A stretch of 9,671 nucleotides of DNA from contig QMXC01000027.1 in NCBI GenBank assembly GCA_003661945.1, positions 1 to 9,671 on the forward strand, read 5' to 3'. The translations under genes and the position numbers were made by a program. This DNA is from Candidatus Bathyarchaeota archaeon (lineage in GTDB: Archaea > Thermoproteota > Bathyarchaeia > Bathyarchaeales > UBA233). Below are positions 1 through 6,039 of this stretch, in pieces (the stretch's first letter is position 1; each line of letters starts with the position of its first letter). The notes beneath the pieces were generated by a model. That model was not told the origin of the DNA. It saw nothing but the letters and a program-made list of their open reading frames with translations, and made no database searches.

Positions 1-486
1 TACGTCTTTTTCGATGTTGAAGTAGGGAGTTCCCACTTCTATAAAATTTCTGCTGGGAAGTTTTCCGGTTAAAGCAATTACCGGCGTATAGGCTTCTAAA
101 GCGAACGTAGCTTCCAGTTTAGATTTGACCGCTACTATCTTAGGTATCTGCTCGTCGCGTCCAACTAGGCTGCGGAAGCCTTCCACTAGTATGATGGAAG
201 CGTTGTTTTCGCAGTTTTGAACGATTTCTCTTATGGTCAGCTTCGAAGTGTTCATCTTTCTTATAATCGCTATTTCTTGTTCGGAAACGGCGAGTATCGT
301 TTCGGCGCCGGCTTCCGCGAATCTCCAAGTGTCTTTTCCCGCAGTGTCTATTGTGAAGCCTTTTTCTGGAATATGCTTCACCGCAGCCACTTTGTAGCCT
401 CGGCTTGTCAGCTCTTTAATTAAGGCTTCGATTGTAGCCGTTTTTCCAGAATTTTTGCTTCCGAGAACCGCTATCGCCTTTACGAT
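1..486 (-). CDS. mobB: Molybdopterin-guanine dinucleotide biosynthesis protein B (MobB), 3' end outside the window
   Basis: I translated this frame by hand because it has no ATG, GTG or TTG start. It gives 162 uninterrupted codons up to the window edge. Numbering from the ATC codon at 486-484, a P-loop GSKNSGKT lies at residues 9-16, a VKH motif at 36-38, the family signature GKDTWRFAEAGA at about 50-61, and a Walker B-like IILVEG at 98-103. This order is typical of MobB, a GTP-binding cytoplasmic protein that assists attachment of the nucleotide to the molybdenum/tungsten pterin cofactor. An in-frame TAA at 510-508 limits the N-terminus, and the first in-frame GTG (390) would remove the P-loop. 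The product most likely starts at ATC (I/M-V-K-A-I-A-V), 9 bases after AAGGAG. It follows the winged-helix gene by 75 bases and is probably cotranscribed. Family call is firm; the start is unusual or reflects a base error. Confidence 0.9.
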   Translation of the reverse strand, partial: MVKAIAVLGSKNSGKTATIEALIKELTSRGYKVAAVKHIPEKGFTIDTAGKDTWRFAEAGAETILAVSEQEIAIIRKMNTSKLTIREIVQNCENNASIILVEGFRSLVGRDEQIPKIVAVKSKLEATFALEAYTPVIALTGKLPSRNFIEVGTPYFNIEKDV

Positions 487-495
487 TCTAGGTCT

Positions 496-501
496 CTCCT
501 T
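496..501 (-). promoter_or_regulatory. Ribosome binding site of mobB, supporting an ATC start
   Basis: The minus strand reads AAGGAG here, 9 bases before the ATC codon at 486-484, a normal spacing for an archaeal Shine-Dalgarno site. No ATG, GTG or TTG exists on this strand in any frame between the stop of the upstream gene (562) and this ATC. The site therefore points to the ATC, or to a base that should read ATG. Confidence 0.6.
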
Positions 502-561
502 TTCGGTTTAGAATAAGAGAAACCTTAAGAGAAGAGTAAAAGTCTTTCTGAAAAAGGGGTT

Positions 562-1032
562 TTAGCCCATTTCTTCCATGAAGATTTCCTTGAGCATTTG
601 GTGGGGCACTTCGAGAGTTTCTGAAATTTTCTTCAACCATCGGATATACATGCGAAATATGTTGCATAGAATTTCCTTCTTCTCTTCCATGGTGAGCCTT
701 TCTTCCGCCAGCATAAGTGCGAACCATTTTCCCTCCTCTGACAGCCGGTAAAACTTCACCCAGACGGTTCTTCCGTCGCTTTGATTTTTCTCCATGTTTT
801 CGGTTAAAACGCCGAAGCTGACAAGAGTTTTTAGATGTTCAATTACTGTTTTGTTGGAGTAGGGAAGTTTCTTCACAAGCTCTTTTTGATAAATCTTCGC
901 TGAAATTCCCTTTTCAATGGAAAATTCTAGGATTTTTAGCGGAACCTCGGAGCCGAAAAGGGTTTTCAACACGTCAAATTTTTCTTTAGCTGGTAGGAAC
1001 ATCACGTACGGGTAAAGTTTCTTCTCAACCAT
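562..1032 (-). CDS. Winged-helix (ArsR/MarR-like) transcriptional regulator
   Basis: This 156-residue soluble protein has a helix-turn-helix core at about residues 47-76 (IYQKELVKKLPYSN then KTVIEHLKTLVSFGVL), typical of archaeal winged-helix regulators. A probable wing at 77-98 contains DGRTVWVKFYRLSEEG. The rest (about 99-152) is charged and helical, likely for dimerisation. No ligand-binding domain or metal-binding cysteine cluster is visible. The ATG lies 16 bases after the stop of the CitG-like gene with a GAGAGAT ribosome-binding stretch between, so the two are almost certainly cotranscribed; mobB follows after 75 bases. Position in the operon makes autoregulation through the palindrome at 2063-2078 an attractive inference, but nothing in the sequence proves it. 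The DNA-binding role is fairly sure and the target is unknown. Confidence 0.85.
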   Translation of the reverse strand: MVEKKLYPYVMFLPAKEKFDVLKTLFGSEVPLKILEFSIEKGISAKIYQKELVKKLPYSNKTVIEHLKTLVSFGVLTENMEKNQSDGRTVWVKFYRLSEEGKWFALMLAEERLTMEEKKEILCNIFRMYIRWLKKISETLEVPHQMLKEIFMEEMG

Positions 1033-1048
1033 TTTTATCTCTCTTCTT

Positions 1049-1999
1049 CTAGGGCTGGTATCCTTTCAAAACGGTTACGGCTAAAACTGAGGAAACCAAA
1101 TCTGCGGTTGTTCCAGGATTAAGTTTGTTGCCAGCCTTCCTTAGCTTTTCATCGAATTCCGTTAGCCTACGTCTTCCTTCAACGGTTGTTAATCCGCCGA
1201 GCTCCAAAATTCTTCCAGCTTCTTCGGATATTTCTACGGCTCTAACCTTTCCCGCTTTCCTTGCGATGAGCGTGTCTGGAATTTCGGATAGAATCTTCAG
1301 ATAGGTGTGCACCGTGGCTATGTTGAAATCGTTGGTTTGTTTGAATTCGCTGACGAAATACGGGTAGCCTAGGCTGAAGGTTACGGGATATCCCTTCGTC
1401 CATTCAGCGGCTATGGAATCGTAATCAGCGGCTATCTTGAAGATTTCGTATAGGCTTATTCCCCGTTTGAGAATCTCCGTTTTCGAGGACGGGTTGTTTA
1501 CATCAAGCTTCGGAGCGTTGCCGAGTCCACCGGGCTTCGCTTTCTCTATGGCTTCGTAGAGGTTAACCGCGTCCACGGGCGTGGTGGACTGAACAACCCG
1601 CTGAACATTTCTGCGAAGAACATGGACGGATAAGCCCTTTTCCGTGTGCAATGTTATTCCAGCGGCAACAGCCAAAGGCGAAAGCAAAATAACCGAGCCT
1701 AAAACCGTGTTGCCACCGTTAACCCGGCTGGAAACCTTCGCCACCGCGTCTCGAATTATCCCGCCGACGCCTACTTCGCTTGGCTCCAGCTTTCCCTGAC
1801 CGACAAGCACGCCTCGAAGGGCTGCTTCTCTGAAGAACTCGCCGACAACAACAGCGGAAGCCAAAAAATGCTCATACCGCGTGTCGCTGAAATCAGCTGT
1901 TCGATGAACGTTCCCCGGCTTGGGATAGGCGCTGACTTCCAAGAGCATGGCTAACTGTAGGCACTCAGAAACATGTTCAGCAACGCTGTTTGCAGCCAT
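1049..1999 (-). CDS. Triphosphoribosyl-dephospho-CoA synthase-like protein (CitG/MdcB family, archaeal type)
   Basis: The 316-residue product has the CitG-family hallmarks: LEVSAYPKPGNVHR at about residues 20-33 (bacterial members have a PKPG motif there), NGGNTVLGSVILLSPLA at 94-110, GGLGNAP at 157-163 and a C-terminal NPGTTADLVSS at 294-304. Bacterial CitG makes the triphosphoribosyl-dephospho-CoA precursor of the citrate lyase prosthetic group from ATP and dephospho-CoA. Archaeal relatives usually lack a citrate lyase acyl carrier protein, and none is seen here, so the true substrate is uncertain; a related nucleotide or CoA-derived reaction is inferred. The ATG at 1999 follows GGGGAG (minus strand, 2016-2011) by 11 bases. 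It heads a minus-strand operon with a winged-helix gene and mobB, and is divergent from a membrane transporter-like gene. Confidence 0.85.
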   Translation of the reverse strand: MAANSVAEHVSECLQLAMLLEVSAYPKPGNVHRTADFSDTRYEHFLASAVVVGEFFREAALRGVLVGQGKLEPSEVGVGGIIRDAVAKVSSRVNGGNTVLGSVILLSPLAVAAGITLHTEKGLSVHVLRRNVQRVVQSTTPVDAVNLYEAIEKAKPGGLGNAPKLDVNNPSSKTEILKRGISLYEIFKIAADYDSIAAEWTKGYPVTFSLGYPYFVSEFKQTNDFNIATVHTYLKILSEIPDTLIARKAGKVRAVEISEEAGRILELGGLTTVEGRRRLTEFDEKLRKAGNKLNPGTTADLVSSVLAVTVLKGYQP

Positions 2000-2048
2000 A
2001 CCGTGTTTAGCTCCCCGTTTCAGCCGTTATATTTCTAATGAACAGTAA

Positions 2049-2059
2049 GTTTTATTAAC
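2049..2059. promoter_or_regulatory. Likely shared TATA element between the divergent genes
   Basis: The AT-rich GTTTTATTAAC resembles an archaeal box A in both orientations. Read rightwards, a start of transcription about 25 bases on falls near 2080, leaving a leader of roughly 36 bases before the GTG at 2116. Read leftwards it would start transcription near 2028, leaving about 29 bases including GGGGAG before the CitG-like ATG. A second AT-rich candidate for the left gene lies at 2026-2034, but it would put the start downstream of the ribosome binding site. Assignment is by eye. Confidence 0.4.
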
Positions 2060-2062
2060 GTT

Positions 2063-2078
2063 GTGTAATCAATTACAC
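2063..2078. promoter_or_regulatory. Perfect palindrome, candidate operator
   Basis: GTGTAATCAATTACAC has two perfect 7-base arms (GTGTAAT and ATTACAC) separated by CA. It lies just right of the candidate TATA element, between it and the expected transcription start of the S-component-like gene, and just upstream of the promoter in the direction of the CitG-like gene. A dimeric regulator bound here could block one or both promoters. Symmetry and position are read directly from the sequence; function as an operator is inferred. The winged-helix protein encoded at 562-1032 is the nearest candidate binder. Confidence 0.55.
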
Positions 2079-2080
2079 TG

Positions 2081-2096
2081 CAAACTACCAAACTAC
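2081..2096 (+). repeat. Tandem 8-base direct repeat
   Basis: CAAACTAC occurs twice with no spacer, starting two bases after the palindrome and ending just before the ribosome binding site GGAAGG (2101-2106). It lies in the probable 5' leader of the S-component-like gene. It could be part of the same control region or a chance duplication. Confidence 0.5.
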
Positions 2097-2115
2097 ACAA
2101 GGAAGGCGAAACATC

Positions 2116-3009
2116 GTGCCTACCCTCACGTCAAAAGACGTAGCCTTAATGGCGGTGTTTGCAGCCCTATCAGTAATCGTAATCAAAGTGTTCCCCGGAG
2201 TCCCCATATACGGAGTGCCCAACGCACAAATAAAACTTGACGTAGCACTAGCACCAATATATGGGATAATAATAGGGCCATACCTCGGATTTCTATCCGG
2301 CCTTTTCGGAGGCCTCGTGCTGGCTAACCGCATCGACACTGTTCTAACATCCTTTTGCACCGGAATCTCAGCTTTCGTTGCTGGAATGTTAACGCGGAAA
2401 AGAGGTGGTTCAACCAGTCTTGTGCCGGGATGGGTTCCCGCAGCGGCAGTAATAGGCTTGCTGTTGTTAGGGTGGTATTCCACTCCGGTAGGACGTGAAA
2501 TACCCTATTATCCAATACTTCACATCGCCGGTTTCTTAATAATCATCGTTGGAAGGGGGCGAATAGCGAAACTCTTCCAAGAAGGCTTAGAAGAAGCCAA
2601 GCAGATTCGATGGATTCCCAGCGCGCCTTTTCTCTTGCTGGGCATCATCGTGGTAATTCTGGCGTACATCCTCCCTAAGCCCTATCTGAGTCAGTTTCAA
2701 TTTTTGTCTTTCCTTTCCATTCCGCTGTATTTTGTCGGCGGGGTCATCATACTTTACGGGTTACTGGGTCCACAGATAAAAGGAAAGCTCGTGTACACGA
2801 TGATACTAGCAACTTACTGCGGAATAATCGCTGACCACATGCTCGGAAACCTCATTTACCTCAACCTTTACGGTCTTCCTCCACAAATTTTCATGGAATA
2901 CTTGCCAGCATCCGTCGTCGAAAGATTCACCTTCACCGCTATAGCTACCATCATAGGAATCGGGCTACTCCTCACCCTTCGAAGGGCGGGAATGCTTCGA
3001 AAGCGATAA
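2116..3009 (+). CDS. Polytopic membrane protein resembling an ECF transporter S component, with a central insertion
   Basis: The 297-residue product is mostly hydrophobic, with roughly eight or nine membrane segments (about 9-28, 43-70, 73-92, 106-121, 131-147, 168-187, 195-217, 226-251 and 268-289). The start resembles S components of energy-coupling factor transporters: an AxxxA pattern in helix 1 (A13/A17), then NAQIKLDVALAPIYG followed by GPYLGFLSGLFGG. Such proteins bind a vitamin or cofactor precursor and work with a T subunit and two ATPases, none of which is in the window. Usual S components have six helices in about 170-200 residues; here residues about 105-217 look like extra helices. 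The GTG start follows GGAAGG by 9 bases. It is divergent from the CitG-like gene, and a nucleotidyltransferase gene follows after 49 bases. Substrate unknown; it could also be another small-solute permease. Confidence 0.6.
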   Translation: MPTLTSKDVALMAVFAALSVIVIKVFPGVPIYGVPNAQIKLDVALAPIYGIIIGPYLGFLSGLFGGLVLANRIDTVLTSFCTGISAFVAGMLTRKRGGSTSLVPGWVPAAAVIGLLLLGWYSTPVGREIPYYPILHIAGFLIIIVGRGRIAKLFQEGLEEAKQIRWIPSAPFLLLGIIVVILAYILPKPYLSQFQFLSFLSIPLYFVGGVIILYGLLGPQIKGKLVYTMILATYCGIIADHMLGNLIYLNLYGLPPQIFMEYLPASVVERFTFTAIATIIGIGLLLTLRRAGMLRKR

Positions 3010-3058
3010 GCTATAACCCTGTATTTCCCATTCTTTTCTAAAGAGGAGCAAATCCGAC

Positions 3059-4075
3059 ATGAAAGCCGTCAGAGTCCGAGAAGGTGATATCGTCCAATCA
3101 GTCGACGGCGTTTTCTTTGATGTTAAAGGCCTGGTGCATCCGCCGAGCCGCATCGTAGCTTTCATTCGTTTCTTTCCAGATGTTTCTGGCGATAGAAGTC
3201 TAGGCGGAACCCGCTATAGTAAGGTTTATTCTTTGGACAAAAGGTTTCGTCTGCTCGAGGAAAAGTTTCCGCAATACATTTTCTACGACCCTGTTTTTGA
3301 CGAAACTTTATGCGGTGTTCCTATCCATCAAGTGAAGAGGGTTTTCCGTCCCGTTGAAGGTTTAGCGTGTCTTCGGGGTAAAAAAGTTTTAGACAAGCTG
3401 GAGTCGAAGGCTGTGGAGTTTGCTGAAACAGTTAAAGAGGCAGCTAGTATTCCGTGGCGTAGCGTTGGCGTGTCCGGCTCTGTTCTGATAGGTCTTCATA
3501 GAGTTTCTTCTGATATTGACCTTTTGGTTTACGGTAGCGAGAACTGTCTTAAAGTGTATGAGGCGTTGAAGGCGTTGATGGCTGACGCTGATGTTCCTGT
3601 TAAGCCCTACGGCATCGAAGGTTTGAGGCGGCTTTACCGTTTCCGTTCGAAGGATACTCGTGTAAGCTTCGAAGCTTTTGTTCGAACAGAAAAACGCAAG
3701 GTTTTTCAAGGAATGTTTAGGGGAACCGACTTTTACGTTCGGTTTGTGAAGGGCTGGAACGAGGTGGACACGCGTTACGGCGCAGTTCGCTACAAGAAAG
3801 TTGGCTACGCAACGGTAAAGGCAAGAGTAGTTGACGATTCTGAAGCGTTGTTTACCCCCTGCACCTACAAGATAAGCCAAGTTGAAACGGTTGAGGGAAC
3901 AAGGGTTGAACCCCTACTTGAAATTGCTTCCTTTCGCGGAAGATTCTGCGAACAAGCCCGAAAAGGCGAAACAGTAATCGCAAGGGGTAAAATTGAACGG
4001 GTGATTACGAGCGAAAAGGAGTATTACCGTTTGTTGCTCGGCGGAAGCCCCGACTCCTACATGATTCTCTGCTAG
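3059..4075 (+). CDS. Predicted nucleotidyltransferase, archaeal COG1665-like
   Basis: The 338-residue product has a polymerase beta-type nucleotidyltransferase centre: SGSVLIG at residues 139-145 and SSDIDLLVYG at 150-159, giving acidic metal ligands D152 and D154, with E205 in VSFEAFV as a possible third. The N-terminal 100 residues (GLVHPPSRIVAFIRFFPD, YSKVYSLD, a VKRVFRP end) match the layout I recall for the uncharacterised archaeal family COG1665. The C-terminal part from about 250 looks like a small beta-rich domain (ATVKARVVDDSEA and RKGETVIARGKIERV). Substrate unknown; transfer of a nucleotide to an RNA, protein or small molecule is possible. The ATG follows GAGGAG (3043-3048) by 10 bases and the gene may be cotranscribed with the upstream membrane protein. 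Its TAG stop is in the same CTAG as the stop of the facing gene, a 4-base overlap. Confidence 0.8.
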   Translation: MKAVRVREGDIVQSVDGVFFDVKGLVHPPSRIVAFIRFFPDVSGDRSLGGTRYSKVYSLDKRFRLLEEKFPQYIFYDPVFDETLCGVPIHQVKRVFRPVEGLACLRGKKVLDKLESKAVEFAETVKEAASIPWRSVGVSGSVLIGLHRVSSDIDLLVYGSENCLKVYEALKALMADADVPVKPYGIEGLRRLYRFRSKDTRVSFEAFVRTEKRKVFQGMFRGTDFYVRFVKGWNEVDTRYGAVRYKKVGYATVKARVVDDSEALFTPCTYKISQVETVEGTRVEPLLEIASFRGRFCEQARKGETVIARGKIERVITSEKEYYRLLLGGSPDSYMILC

Positions 4076-4356
4076 AGGGTTATTCCAAAAGCTTCAGCGA
4101 ACTTTTGTATACGCGTGAACTCCCGTAGAAATTCTCTTCCCTTATCCGTGAGCTTATACAAGGTTTTGTCTTCGGTTTTCTCTTCTTCAACGAGCCCAAC
4201 TTCGATTAGGTAGCTGAGATGCCGCATCAAACGGTCATGAGAAAGATTTGCCCCATACAAGATTCTTGTTGGACCAGTTTTTCCTCCAGCCCGCATGATA
4301 GTAGCTAGGATGTCCACGTATATTCGAGCCTTTGAACGATACTCTTTCGGGCTCAT
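4072..4356 (-). CDS. Small archaeal winged-helix protein (HTH_45, COG3432 type)
   Basis: This 94-residue protein fits the archaeal HTH_45 pattern: a basic N-terminal helix (YRSKARIYVDILATIM), an HTH core at about 26-56 (GPTRILYGANLSHDRLMRHLSYLIEVGLVE), a wing at 57-70 with TLYKLTDKGREFL, and a short terminal helix. Members are predicted single-domain DNA-binding regulators. Its ATG overlaps the TGA of the upstream membrane-protein gene (ATGA, 4356-4353), and GAGGGTGAG (4374-4366, inside that gene) sits 9 bases before it, so translation is probably coupled. The two products are likely a functional pair, with the membrane protein sensing and this protein acting on DNA; that link is inferred from context. 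No ligand-binding residues are evident. Confidence 0.88.
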   Translation of the reverse strand: MSPKEYRSKARIYVDILATIMRAGGKTGPTRILYGANLSHDRLMRHLSYLIEVGLVEEEKTEDKTLYKLTDKGREFLREFTRIQKFAEAFGITL

Positions 4357-5030
4357 CCGCTCTTACTCACCCTCGCCAACATTGCTAAAAGCGAAAGAAA
4401 CCCAATCATCTGCAACGTCTGACCGAGCAGAAGTAGAAGCTCGTTCACTATCATGAAGAGAAAGCACAAGTGGCTGAGAAGCATGAGGCTGAAGCCTAGG
4501 AAAACGAGGAATGAATCCAAGTTCTTCTTTAGAAGAAGGTTTATGAGCGTCTGGGCTGAAACGTAGCCGAGTAAAACAAGCGCGATCAGCTCTAGGTAGG
4601 GGTTGAAGAAGGAAAGGTATAGCAAGGGGAAGGCTGCGCCTATAAGCGATGTTTTCTCTACGGCTTTGGTCTGAAGAGCGTAAGCCAAAACGAAGAGCGA
4701 ATAGGCGAAAAGCTGAGTTAACATGAAAACGAGTCCAGCGAAACCTATAGTGTTCCTTAAAGCTTGGCTTGGAACATCTGCCACCCGCAACGCAATGATG
4801 TAGAAGCTGGTTACAACCCGCAGTGCGAGGCTTATGCCCAAAACCGTGAAGCCCGAATGAAGCAGAAACAAGCCCTTCGAAGAATAAGTCTTGTAGGCTT
4901 TAAACGCGTAGTACCCAATCATAAAGCTGACAACGCTGCTCACCAGCTCCATCAACAGTACGAGACCAATCACCGAACTCAAAGCCTCCACGCAATAAAA
5001 TAGGCGCTGTGCCTTTTTGAGTTTATGCAC
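4353..5030 (-). CDS. Seven-helix membrane protein of unknown function paired with an HTH gene
   Basis: The longest reading (225 residues from GTG 5030) is very hydrophobic, with about seven membrane segments near residues 20-45, 54-80, 94-118, 127-142, 145-166, 173-196 and 198-220. It has no recognisable catalytic motif, nucleotide site or cofactor residue. Stops TGA and TAA precede GTG 5030, which has no ribosome binding site. A better start may be GTG 4973 (residue 20), which follows GGAGG (4989-4985) by 11 bases and would give 206 residues; ATG 4952 (residue 27, MELVSSVVSFMIGYYAF) is a third option. I do not recognise a named family, but proteins of this shape beside a small winged-helix gene recur in archaea. 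The gene overlaps the HTH_45 gene by ATGA, pointing to joint expression and a sensing or signalling role by inference. Confidence 0.8.
   Translation of the reverse strand: MHKLKKAQRLFYCVEALSSVIGLVLLMELVSSVVSFMIGYYAFKAYKTYSSKGLFLLHSGFTVLGISLALRVVTSFYIIALRVADVPSQALRNTIGFAGLVFMLTQLFAYSLFVLAYALQTKAVEKTSLIGAAFPLLYLSFFNPYLELIALVLLGYVSAQTLINLLLKKNLDSFLVFLGFSLMLLSHLCFLFMIVNELLLLLGQTLQMIGFLSLLAMLARVSKSG
4985..4989 (-). promoter_or_regulatory. GGAGG ribosome binding site suggesting a later start for the membrane protein
   Basis: The minus strand reads GGAGG here, 11 bases before an in-frame GTG at 4973-4971. The longer reading from GTG 5030 has no such site. A TATA-like CTATTTTATTG lies just upstream (about 5003-4993), but it would place transcription start very near 4973, which would favour leaderless translation instead; both cannot apply at once. 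Confidence 0.4.
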
Positions 5031-5100
5031 GAATCATACACATTAAACTGCACCGCCGAAGGGAAACTGTTATTCAAGACTTCCAGCTAGTAGGCTATCT

Positions 5101-6033
5101 ATGGAAAAAACATCGTTCGAACTCGCACCGGTTCCCCCGTATAACTTCCATCTACAGTGGAAGTTCTTTCATTCTCCTAGAGAGCCTCAGCCTGAAATCT
5201 ACTGCAACGGCTTATGGAAACGAGCCTTTAAGCTCGGAAACACGCTGCTCCCTGTGACAGTCGCTTCTACTGGAACCGTGGAAAAACCAAAATTGACGGT
5301 TACAGCTTTCTCCCAGCTCAGCGCAGAACAGAAGAAAGCACTCGCGGATAAAATCACGGATATTTTCAGATTAAAGGAAAACCTAAGTGAAGTGTATGCT
5401 TTCATGGAAAAATACGAGACTCTTCGAAGAATAAAAAGGGAACTTTACGGTTTGAAGCCTCCGGGAATCGGAGCGACCATTTTTGAAGGAATCGTTAGGG
5501 TGATACTTCAGCAGCAGATTTCGCTAAAAGTTGCCTACGTCATCACGGGAGCACTCGTTAAGAAGTTCGGCGAAAAAGTTCAAATCAACGGCGAAACGTT
5601 TTACGATTTTCCCCCGCCGCAGAAGTTGGCGAAGGCGGACGAAAACGAGCTGAGAAAGTGCAAGCTGTCACGTCAAAAGGCTAGATACGTCAAAGAGTTC
5701 GCCTCGGCGGTTGCCCAAGGATACGACCTGGAAAAGCTAAAGGAAATGAGCAACGAGGACGTGATTGAAGAGTTGACGAAGTTCAACGGCGTGGGCATAT
5801 GGACCGCTGAACTGGTTCTAATAGCCGTGCTGGGAAGGATGGAGGTGTGTGTTCCCAACGACCTTGGAGCGAGAAAAGCGGTTTCGCATTTCTATTTCGG
5901 CGGGAGACTTCAACCCGGCGACGTGGTTAGAAGATTCATGGAAAGATGGGGAAAATTCAAAGGCTGGGTAATCTATTATTTGCTTTGCGCCTACAATCTT
6001 GAACTGCTCAAGGATGAGACGAAGCCGTTTTGA
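5101..6033 (+). CDS. DNA-3-methyladenine glycosylase/OGG-like base-excision glycosylase (HhH-GPD, AlkA type)
   Basis: The 310-residue product has a beta-rich N-terminal domain (about 1-115, as in AlkA and OGG1), then the all-helical HhH-GPD fold. Visible motifs are VILQQQIS at 134-141, the helix-hairpin-helix FNGVGIWTAELVL at 228-240, and the catalytic aspartate D254 in VPNDLGARKA. The position of the OGG1 catalytic lysine in the hairpin is tryptophan (W234), so a monofunctional AlkA-like enzyme removing alkylated or otherwise damaged bases is expected rather than a glycosylase/lyase. No 4Fe-4S cysteine cluster is present. The ATG at 5101 has only a weak purine stretch before it; a TATA-like TGTTATTC about 27 bases upstream makes leaderless expression possible. 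It is divergent from the membrane-protein gene. Exact damage specificity cannot be read from the sequence. Confidence 0.88.
   Translation: MEKTSFELAPVPPYNFHLQWKFFHSPREPQPEIYCNGLWKRAFKLGNTLLPVTVASTGTVEKPKLTVTAFSQLSAEQKKALADKITDIFRLKENLSEVYAFMEKYETLRRIKRELYGLKPPGIGATIFEGIVRVILQQQISLKVAYVITGALVKKFGEKVQINGETFYDFPPPQKLAKADENELRKCKLSRQKARYVKEFASAVAQGYDLEKLKEMSNEDVIEELTKFNGVGIWTAELVLIAVLGRMEVCVPNDLGARKAVSHFYFGGRLQPGDVVRRFMERWGKFKGWVIYYLLCAYNLELLKDETKPF
5143..5165 (+). repeat. Inverted repeat in the 5' end of the glycosylase gene
   Basis: AACTTCCA and TGGAAGTT are perfect 8-base complements separated by the 7-base loop TCTACAG, about 42 bases after the start codon. In mRNA this would be an 8-base-pair hairpin early in the message. 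It lies over codons for residues 15-22, a position where structure could affect translation, but chance is possible. Confidence 0.45.
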
Positions 6034-6039
6034 ATAAAT

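Noticed and set aside
217..423. 68-codon plus-strand frame and a 62-codon minus-strand frame (140-328) in the left end
   Set aside because: Both are other-frame readings of mobB, whose own frame shows the P-loop and the GKDTWRFAEAGA signature.
551..561. CCCCTTTTT run after the winged-helix gene as a transcription terminator
   Set aside because: A short T-run could stop archaeal RNA polymerase, but mobB begins 75 bases on in the same direction with no convincing promoter of its own, so a full terminator is not supported.
2085..2483. 132-codon minus-strand frame across the start of the S-component-like gene
   Set aside because: Proline- and threonine-rich composition of an antisense shadow, covering the divergent promoter region; no domain.
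3664..3677. 14-base palindrome AAGCTTCGAAGCTT
   Set aside because: It lies inside the nucleotidyltransferase coding region over the SFEAF segment, has no partner elsewhere in the window and fits normal codons; likely chance.
3389..3880. 163-codon open frame on the minus strand inside the nucleotidyltransferase gene
   Set aside because: It is fully antisense to a gene with clear catalytic motifs, and its translation shows no recognisable domain.
4085..4107. CAAAAG...CTTTTG inverted repeat just after the nucleotidyltransferase stop, as a terminator
   Set aside because: Only 6-base AT-rich arms with a 10-base loop, inside the HTH_45 coding sequence, and no following T-run.
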